DNA of 64,000 nucleotides from Pseudobdellovibrio sp. (GTDB taxonomy: Bacteria; Bdellovibrionota; Bdellovibrionia; Bdellovibrionales; Bdellovibrionaceae). A program made the translations under genes and the position numbers. Shown here piece after piece: positions 58,668 to 64,000 of the stretch (positions are counted from its first letter, which is position 1; each line of letters starts with the position of its first letter). The stretch lies in NCBI GenBank assembly GCA_023701385.1, contig JAMPXC010000001.1:62001-126000 (forward strand), written 5' to 3'. The notes below the pieces were generated by a model. That model saw nothing but the letters and a program-made list of their open reading frames with translations, did no database searches and was not told the DNA's origin.

Positions 58668-59219
58668 CTACTTATCAGTTTTAATCTGATCTAAGTAATA
58701 ACGTAATTCGCCGATGCTTTCGCGGATATCACCTAAAGCGCGGTGAGCATTTTGTTTGCGGTACATTTTATCGTACTTGTTATTAAAGATAATCTTCCAA
58801 GAACTTACATCTAACATTCTGTAATGAAGACGTTCTGCAATTTTTGGAAAATACTTATCAACGAATAAACGATCTTGTGTGATCGAGTTCCCGGCCATAA
58901 TGGGCTTAAACTTTTTATCTTCTTTCCATTGTGGAAAGTGACGGTCGATCATAGATGTAATGTGAAATTCTACCGAATCAGGCTCCATACCATTCGGTAC
59001 AGCGGCTGTTAAACCTGAGGCCCCGTGATGTTCGGTATTCCAAGCGTCCATTGCATCTAGGTACTTTTGCGGCTGTTTAACTACGGCTTCAAAGCTATCT
59101 AGTTCTTTGAAATCTAGATCTGTGATGATGCAGGCACATTCAATAACGACTTCTTTGTTAACATCAAGACCGGTCATCTCCATGTCTAACCAAAGAAGTT
59201 TAGAGATTTTATCTAACAT
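58668..59219 (-). CDS. orn: Oligoribonuclease
   Basis: A 183-residue DEDDh 3'-5' exonuclease that degrades di- to pentanucleotides, including pGpG from cyclic-di-GMP. Motifs: LLWLDMEMTGLD (DxE), MAGNSITQDRLFVDKYFP (Asp), and NAHRALGDIRESI (His and Asp). Cyclic-di-GMP signalling is important in Bdellovibrio, so it may affect the predatory switch. It is 2 bp downstream of the HMA-like gene on the same strand. Confidence 0.95.
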   Translation of the reverse strand: MLDKISKLLWLDMEMTGLDVNKEVVIECACIITDLDFKELDSFEAVVKQPQKYLDAMDAWNTEHHGASGLTAAVPNGMEPDSVEFHITSMIDRHFPQWKEDKKFKPIMAGNSITQDRLFVDKYFPKIAERLHYRMLDVSSWKIIFNNKYDKMYRKQNAHRALGDIRESIGELRYYLDQIKTDK

Positions 59220-59221
59220 GA

Positions 59222-59572
59222 TTATTTCTTTTCAGTTTTAGCTTCAGGTTCGGCGTTTTTGTGTTGAACTTTGTAATTATCGCCAGCTGATTTAACGGCT
59301 GCATCTAAAGCTGCTGTATCTAAAGTTTTACCTTCTTTTAAGCGTAAAGAGATTTTGCCGATTTGTTTTTTGCTATCAACAACAGTTACGCCACAAGATT
59401 CAAAGTTTTCAGCTAATTTAGGGTCAGCACATACTTTTTTGCTGATCATTTTAGTACAGGCGGTACAGTGTACGCCTTCAACCATAAGGTCAGTCGTAGC
59501 GTCTGATTTTGCTGCTGTCGCAAGCGATAAAGTCGCAGTCAAAGAAATAAGAGCAAAAATAAGCTTCTTCAT
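59222..59572 (-). CDS. Small secreted heavy-metal-associated-like protein
   Basis: A 116-residue protein with a signal peptide (cut near ATAA-K, residue 21) and a single domain with VEGVHCTACTKMISKKVC, a CxxC metal motif like the HMA fold of MerP and copper chaperones, and two more Cys. The C-terminus is Lys/Glu-rich. I start it at 59572, where AAGGAG lies 10 nt upstream. Probably periplasmic metal or thiol binding. It is upstream of orn in the same operon, and divergent from the tRNA gene. Confidence 0.75.
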   Translation of the reverse strand: MKKLIFALISLTATLSLATAAKSDATTDLMVEGVHCTACTKMISKKVCADPKLAENFESCGVTVVDSKKQIGKISLRLKEGKTLDTAALDAAVKSAGDNYKVQHKNAEPEAKTEKK

Positions 59573-59754
59573 AGAGGGGTCTCCTTGGGAAATATATGAA
59601 AAACCCATTATGAACTAAAGTCGGCCCACTGTGAAACGGGAATTTCTCCCCAAGATAGGTTTTTATTGCTATTTTATTACGCAGGCCTGAAAAAGTAGTT
59701 TACTTTGATCGGCGTTTTCCATAAATTAACTCCACTACGAATTAAATACTTAAC

Positions 59755-59831
59755 GGAGTTGTAGTTAAGTTGGTTATAACGTCCGCCTGTCACGCGGAAG
59801 GCCGCGGGTTCGAGTCCCGTCAACTCCGCCA
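59755..59831 (+). tRNA. tRNA-Asp (anticodon GTC)
   Basis: Seventy-seven bases fold as a complete tRNA. The acceptor stem GGAGTTG pairs with CAACTCC, the discriminator base is G, and CCA is encoded. The anticodon stem TCCGC/GCGGA holds the loop CTGTCAC with GTC at positions 34-36. The T-loop is GTTCGAGTC. Its 3' 24 bases plus nine beyond have a copy at 58566-58598. Confidence 0.97.
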
Positions 59832-59906
59832 TTTTTCTTATAAATAATATCAAATCTTTAAACACCCTTGATTCTACGTCAAAGCGACTGCTATTTAGTC
59901 TCGTAT

Positions 59907-60320
59907 ATGAAATCGGTCTTTGTTTTAGCTTTTACTATCGTTCTGTCTGTTCAGTCGCTCGCAGGTAATTGCAACTCTCAAAACTTAGTCGGTGAGTGGA
60001 TAAGTAAAACTGAATCCGCCTTAGCGCCGCATTCGGTTTGCGGTAAGACTATCAAAAATGAAAAGACCATTTTCACGTTTATGAATAAGGCTGGGAAATT
60101 TTCTGGTCATGGCGCGAGTGTGACTGTGACAGCTTTTCAAAATCAGAAATCTTGTTCACCAGTCACAAAGACATCAAAGTACCCATTTGTTGAGTTATAT
60201 TCTAATGGTAGTCTTGGTATTATGTCAGATCATGGGGCACAGGTTATTTCTGAGTGTGCTGTAAGTTCTGATCGTTCTAAGCTTAAGCTAGGTAGTAATG
60301 TCTATCAACGAACAAAATAA
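59907..60320 (+). CDS. Small secreted hypothetical protein
   Basis: A 137-residue protein with a signal peptide cut near SLAG-N (residue 20). The mature domain begins NLVGEWISKTESALAPHSVCGKTIKNEKTIFTF and is beta-rich with several Cys, like small lipocalin-like or META-like envelope proteins. Not recognised. There is no ribosome site; TTGATT-18-TATTTA ends 9 nt before the ATG, so the leader would be about 3 nt. Confidence 0.65.
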   Translation: MKSVFVLAFTIVLSVQSLAGNCNSQNLVGEWISKTESALAPHSVCGKTIKNEKTIFTFMNKAGKFSGHGASVTVTAFQNQKSCSPVTKTSKYPFVELYSNGSLGIMSDHGAQVISECAVSSDRSKLKLGSNVYQRTK

Positions 60321-60355
60321 TTCTAGTATTGCAGATTTCCAGATATAATTTTTTT

Positions 60356-60958
60356 ATGAAACGTCTAATTAACGGAAAAAATTTAATTTTCTTATGCTCG
60401 CTGTCTGTGGTTATCGTAACAAGTGCGTTGCTCTTTCAAACCATTGATCTGTTGTCAGGCTTAAGATCAGGTATTCGTTTTACAGCTCAATATTCTTTGG
60501 TTTTATTTAGTATTGTTTTTATTGCGAGTTCGTTGCAGTTGTTTTCAAAAAATCAATTGACGATGTGAATTAGAAAAAATCGCCGTTATTTAGGGTTGTC
60601 TTTTGCTGTGTCACATCTTGTTCATGGGCTAACGATATTTGTTTTATATTTAAAGTATGAAGATGTGTTTCAGCAAACGGTAAGTTCGCTTTCAAAAATA
60701 TTTGGAGGTATTGGCTTTTTTATTGTCTTTGTTTTAGCGATGACGTCTTCTGATTATGCGATTAAGAAAATTGGATTTGCACGTTGGAAAAGAATCCATC
60801 TAATTGGTGTTTATTATATTTGGTTTATCTTTTTAGCCAGTTATCTGCCACGAGCGATCAACTCTCCAGGATACTGGATGGTTGTTTTGTTTTTAGCCGC
60901 CAGTCTTGGCCTGCGACTTATTTATCGTCGAACTCAGAAGGCTTCTTCTTTTCCATAA
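60356..60958 (+). pseudogene. Ferric-reductase-like membrane gene split by one in-frame TGA
   Basis: Two open stretches in one frame, 60356-60565 and 60569-60958, are divided only by TGA at 60566-60568. Read through, they give a 200-residue membrane protein with about six helices. It has the ferric-reductase-like (MsrQ/YedZ-related) pattern: KNRRYLGLSFAVSHLVHGLTI, then VLAMTSSDYAIKKIGFARWKRIHLIGVYYIW, with the heme-ligand His residues. A Trp is common just before the Arg-rich NRRYLG motif in related proteins, so TGG to TGA is a simple explanation. Possibilities are a fresh nonsense mutation, read-through, or two separate chains. A TATAAT ends 6 nt before the ATG. Confidence 0.72.
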
Positions 60959-61169
60959 CGCCGCGGTTACGGATAATTAGGCCATCTAAAAATTTACGTA
61001 ATAATTGATCGCCGCAGGGCTGGTAATTGGGATGATCTTCATTTCTAAAAATAGCGGAAAGTTCGGATTTTGAAATTTCAAAATCGACATTTTTTAAACA
61101 CTCTAAAATATCAGTATCGCGGAATGATAAAGCAACGCGCAGTTTTTTAAAAATATCATTATTTGTCAT
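60918..61169 (-). CDS. DUF1456 (YehS-like) protein, single repeat
   Basis: An 83-residue protein of the DUF1456 family: MTNNDIFKKLRVALSFRDTDILECLKNVDFEISKSELSAIFRNEDHPNYQPCGDQLLRKFLDGLIIRNRG is one complete repeat unit. Known members such as E. coli YehS carry two repeats (about 150 residues), so this is a half-size version. Function unknown. It overlaps the converging ferric-reductase-like gene by 41 bp. Confidence 0.85.
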   Translation of the reverse strand: MTNNDIFKKLRVALSFRDTDILECLKNVDFEISKSELSAIFRNEDHPNYQPCGDQLLRKFLDGLIIRNRGVMEKKKPSEFDDK

Positions 61170-61204
61170 AAACCAGTCTTAAAACTAAAACGTCTTTTGC
61201 GCAA

Positions 61205-61654
61205 TTACTTCTTCTTTAACGACTGAATAATCTGATCGAGTTTTCCTAAGTATTGCGAGCGGGCCTTTTTGTCCATCGGTGCAGGGCCTCCGCGTATCTC
61301 TCCCATATGCCTTAAGTTTTGCATAAGCTCGCGGTTAGCGACGGCAGAACCCACATTATCTTCGGTGAATTCGACGCCTTTTGGGCCCAATACACGGGCC
61401 CTCTTTTTTACACAACGATCAGCCAATAGAATATCTGCTGTAATCACAATATCACGATCTGTAACCTGTTCGACGATCCAGTCATCTGCAGCGTCGAAGT
61501 TACCTGACACCGTTTTCATTTCTATCAAAGAATTCAGAGGAACATTTTGATATTGATTAGCTACAACGAAAACTTTGATTTGGTAGCGTGCAGCTACTTT
61601 ATAAGTTTCGTCTTTTACAGGGCAGGCATCAGCATCGATGTAGATATGAATCAT
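61205..61654 (-). CDS. YaiI/YqxD-family protein (DUF188)
   Basis: A 149-residue protein of the UPF0178/DUF188 family, which has a PIN-like nuclease fold. It has [15 protein letters not shown] with the acidic site, [33 protein letters not shown], and [20 protein letters not shown]. The enzymatic role of the family is not established. It is alone on the strand, 35 bp before the DUF1456 gene. Confidence 0.92.
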   Translation of the reverse strand: MIHIYIDADACPVKDETYKVAARYQIKVFVVANQYQNVPLNSLIEMKTVSGNFDAADDWIVEQVTDRDIVITADILLADRCVKKRARVLGPKGVEFTEDNVGSAVANRELMQNLRHMGEIRGGPAPMDKKARSQYLGKLDQIIQSLKKK

Positions 61655-61672
61655 ACGTGTTCAAGATTATTT

Positions 61673-62059
61673 TTAATTCATTGTAGCTAGGTACAATGAA
61701 ACCAATGTAGTTCCAAAATAAACGAACATATTGGCTGATCCCTGAAAATCGTACGTGATTCTTAATCCAAATAGCAAAATTCCAAACAGGAAAAGTGATC
61801 CTATAAGAGCATAGGGTAGTAATACAAAGTTAAAGATCGAGATAATAAATGCGAACGTTAGTAAAACTTCAAGAGAGGCAATAACCCAATAGCCTGCTGA
61901 AGCTCCTCCTGGAAGTCGTTTCACGAACGTGTTATCAAATTGTTTGATAAACCATTCCGGTGTTGAAAGAGTCTTCCACTTATCAAAGGCGGCAGTTCCG
62001 AAAAGTAAAGTGTAAATAAAGATAATCGCAAAATTAAGAATAGGCTGAAATGACGTCAT
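61673..62059 (-). CDS. DoxX-like membrane protein
   Basis: A 128-residue protein with four membrane helices (about 5-22, 58-77, 80-100, 107-125). The LLFGTAAFDKWKTLSTPEWFIKQF start and GYWVIASLEVLLTFAFIISIF fit the DoxX/DoxD-like family seen with redox proteins, but the assignment is weak. AGAGGAG lies 7 nt upstream of the start. It is 18 bp upstream of the DUF188 gene. Confidence 0.65.
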   Translation of the reverse strand: MTSFQPILNFAIIFIYTLLFGTAAFDKWKTLSTPEWFIKQFDNTFVKRLPGGASAGYWVIASLEVLLTFAFIISIFNFVLLPYALIGSLFLFGILLFGLRITYDFQGSANMFVYFGTTLVSLYLATMN

Positions 62060-62189
62060 AGTTGCTCCTCTAAAGAAATATTCTACGCAAGTGCTGTTGT
62101 AAGTCTATTGTCGGCACCTACACAGCGCATAAATAAGTTCTAAATTAGTTCCATCGGGCTATAATTTTATTTCAAAGGATTGATCCTGA

Positions 62190-62585
62190 ATGAAAACAGT
62201 CATCTTCGCCTGTGTACATAGTGCTGGTCGCTCACAAATGTCAGCGGCCTTTTTCAATAAATATAAAAACAGGCAAGACTTAATAGGTCTCTCGGCAGGA
62301 ACTGAGCCTGCATCCCGAGTTCATCCTGAAGTCATGACTGTTATGAGTGAAGTTGGAATCGATTTATCACAGGCAAAGCCAACTTTATTAACCGAAGATC
62401 TTGCTAAAAGTGCAGCCTTGTTAGTCACAATGGGCTGTGGAGATAAGTGTCCGTACGTTCCGGGTCTTCAAATCATTGATTGGTCACTTAAAGATCCCAA
62501 AGGCCAAGGACTTGAGCAAGTCAGGTTAATACGAGATGAGATTGAACAATTAGTTTTGGACTTAATTAAGGCGAATGATCTTTAA
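62190..62585 (+). CDS. arsC: Thioredoxin-coupled arsenate reductase-like phosphatase
   Basis: A 131-residue protein of the low-molecular-weight tyrosine phosphatase fold, ArsC type. The P-loop FACVHSAGRSQMS has the nucleophile Cys8 in the CX5R motif. The resolving cysteines are in VTMGCGDKCPYVPG, as in thioredoxin-linked arsenate reductases, and Asp is in IIDWSLKDPKG. It could reduce arsenate; a phosphatase role is possible because no ars genes are adjacent. AAAGGA lies 11 nt before the start. Confidence 0.88.
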   Translation: MKTVIFACVHSAGRSQMSAAFFNKYKNRQDLIGLSAGTEPASRVHPEVMTVMSEVGIDLSQAKPTLLTEDLAKSAALLVTMGCGDKCPYVPGLQIIDWSLKDPKGQGLEQVRLIRDEIEQLVLDLIKANDL

Positions 62586-62595
62586 TAAGTAGTCT

Positions 62596-64000
62596 TCAAT
62601 GATGTCGCACATGCGACTGAATCGTTTGTAGCAGAGTTTTTGAGTTAATCGGTTTAGTTACATGGTCGGCAAAGCCCGCTGCTAATGTTCGGTTTTTTTC
62701 TTCTTTCATCGCGTGCGCGGTTAAAGCAATGATGGGCTCTTGAAAGCCGCGTTTGCGAAGTTCAGCTAATGTGCTATAGCCATCAATGCCGGGCATTTGA
62801 ATATCCATTAAGACGATATCGTAATGTTGTTTGAAAGCCTGATCGATGGCTTGCTCTCCACTTTCAGCTTCAGTAACGTCAAGGCCTGAGCTATTTAAAA
62901 TCATTTTAATTAATTCACGATTATCTGCTGAATCATCGACAGCCAAAACTTTTAAGCCGCGTAAGGAATTTTGTATTTCTATTGTCGAACTTGCGGCAAG
63001 AACAGTCGCCATTATTTCATCGGTTTTTTCAGCTTGAAATGAAAACTCAAAGATACAGCCATGCCCAGGTCTGCAGTTAAGAATTTTTACGTCTCCCCCT
63101 AAAGCGTGAGCTAAATTTTTTGAAAGAGCCAAGCCTAAGCCAGTGCCACCATAACGGCGGGTTGAAGTAATATCAGCTTGTGTGAAGGGTTTAAATAAAC
63201 GATCGGCCTGCTCTTGGGTCATGCCGATTCCAGAATCTTCAATGGTGAAAGTTATTTTTTTATGGGTATTTGTCGCTTGTTCTGCGTGGCAAGAAACTTT
63301 CACCGAGCCTTTCGAGGTAAACTTAATGGCATTGCCAATCAGGTTAACCAAAACTTGGCGCGTGCGAGTCGCATCAGTTACGACGACGAGATCGTCTATT
63401 CCACTGGCTTCGTAAACTAACCGGATATTTTTTCTTGAAGCGTGGTCAAAAAACATGGCTAACACTTCTTGCAGCAAACTTAGAATTTTCACGGGCGTCA
63501 TTTCGATTTCAAATTTACCGGCTTCGATTTTAGATAGATCCAGAATATCATCAATAATACGAATCAGTGATTTGCCGTTTCGAATAACGGTATCAAGATA
63601 TTTTTTTCTTTCTGAAGCTTCAAGATCTTGGGTTCGCATAATTTCTGCAAAGCCTAAAATAGCTCCAATGGGAGTGCGAATTTCGTGCGACATATTCGCT
63701 AAGAAGGACGACTTGGCTTGATTGGCCATTTCAGCTTCATTTTTTGCTAATTGAAGATCGTGGACGGCACGTTCTAAGTTTTCTTCGGTGACACGGGTTC
63801 TTACAACTGATTTTGTCGTATCGAGGATCGTGCAAAGCATTCCAGAAATTTTTCCCTCAGCATTGAATAGGGGAGAATTGCCATAGGTAAAATAATTGCT
63901 TTGAATTTCTCCGTCGACTTCTAAATAAAATAAAACATCAGATTCGAGAACGGTTCTTCCGGCTTCGATTTCTTGAACAATGGCATGGACCTGTTCCCAT
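62596..64000 (-). CDS. Hybrid sensor histidine kinase, N-terminus outside window
   Basis: The frame is open from the right edge, so the start is missing; the ATG at 63840 is internal. Visible order: a PAS-like sensor end (YFTYGNSPLFNAEGKISG, then CTILDTT), a coiled coil, the dimerisation/His domain (SSFLANMSHEIRTPIGAILGF), the ATPase domain with NLIGNAIKFT, DSGIGM and GGTGLGLALSKNLA, and a C-terminal receiver with VLAVDDSADN, phospho-Asp in IVLMDIQMPGIDGY, and TKPIN. All catalytic residues are present. No response regulator is adjacent; a phosphotransfer protein elsewhere is likely needed. Confidence 0.94.
   Translation of the reverse strand, partial: WEQVHAIVQEIEAGRTVLESDVLFYLEVDGEIQSNYFTYGNSPLFNAEGKISGMLCTILDTTKSVVRTRVTEENLERAVHDLQLAKNEAEMANQAKSSFLANMSHEIRTPIGAILGFAEIMRTQDLEASERKKYLDTVIRNGKSLIRIIDDILDLSKIEAGKFEIEMTPVKILSLLQEVLAMFFDHASRKNIRLVYEASGIDDLVVVTDATRTRQVLVNLIGNAIKFTSKGSVKVSCHAEQATNTHKKITFTIEDSGIGMTQEQADRLFKPFTQADITSTRRYGGTGLGLALSKNLAHALGGDVKILNCRPGHGCIFEFSFQAEKTDEIMATVLAASSTIEIQNSLRGLKVLAVDDSADNRELIKMILNSSGLDVTEAESGEQAIDQAFKQHYDIVLMDIQMPGIDGYSTLAELRKRGFQEPIIALTAHAMKEEKNRTLAAGFADHVTKPINSKTLLQTIQSHVRHH

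Noticed and set aside
59677-59865. 62-residue open frame antisense to tRNA-Asp
   Set aside because: It is the reverse translation of a tRNA gene (a known false-gene pattern); no ribosome site.

Overview
The window looks like chromosomal DNA of a Bdellovibrio-type predatory bacterium (Bdellovibrionota). The base composition is moderately AT-rich. It has many lipoproteins, an S8 protease, a matrixin-like protease, a SWIB-domain protein with a histone-like tail, a two-domain protein resembling the PBECR nuclease fold, and ordinary proteobacterial housekeeping genes. This placement is inferred from gene content; no rRNA is present. Genes sit in short operons with few gaps. The only transposase-type gene is a RAYT-like domestic Y1 protein, and no CRISPR array was seen.

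Layout. 1-4.4 kb: a surface operon (Fn3-type lipoprotein, outer-membrane barrel, NHL-repeat lipoprotein). 4.5-18.4 kb: glycosyltransferase, large secreted protein, Y-family polymerase, aldo/keto reductase, yceI-ygiD with a divergent LysR regulator, lipase, Fis-type regulator, and an RDD-rhomboid pair. 18.4-25.8 kb: SixA-FAH-putA operon, hslO, and two degenerate SodC-like proteins. 25.8-32.3 kb: matrixin-like lipoprotein, Hsp20-like protein, BtpA-like protein, the PBECR-like protein, RAYT, and an abundant-looking lipoprotein. 32.3-43 kb: lnt-mutS2, S8 protease, and clpS-clpA-lytic transglycosylase. 43-48.3 kb: pilA, a co-directional membrane-anchored protein, dnaJ, dnaK. 48.3-56.4 kb: purK, dus, radical SAM/J-domain pair, SWIB protein, map, ahcY. 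56.5-59.9 kb: a two-gene orphan segment beside an inverted 33-bp copy of the 3' end of tRNA-Asp. 59.9-64 kb: small envelope genes, a ferric-reductase-like gene split by one TGA, DUF188, DoxX-like, ArsC, and a hybrid histidine kinase cut by the window end.

Three cross-cutting signals stand out. (1) A palindrome TCTCA-N3-TGAGA occurs six times exactly, mostly upstream of secreted or lipoprotein genes, with related variants at a SodC-like gene, an Hsp20-like gene and others; this suggests an unrecognised regulon. (2) Many genes have no Shine-Dalgarno sequence and carry a -10 hexamer ending about 6 nt before the ATG (dnaJ, map, the gene after dnaK and others), the geometry of leaderless mRNAs. 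(3) The orphan pair at 56.7-58.6 kb encodes a secreted protein with a glycine-zipper segment and a small membrane protein. It lies between duplicated terminators next to a tRNA-Asp fragment and is the best candidate for an undescribed mobile system, possibly a toxin with its immunity protein.
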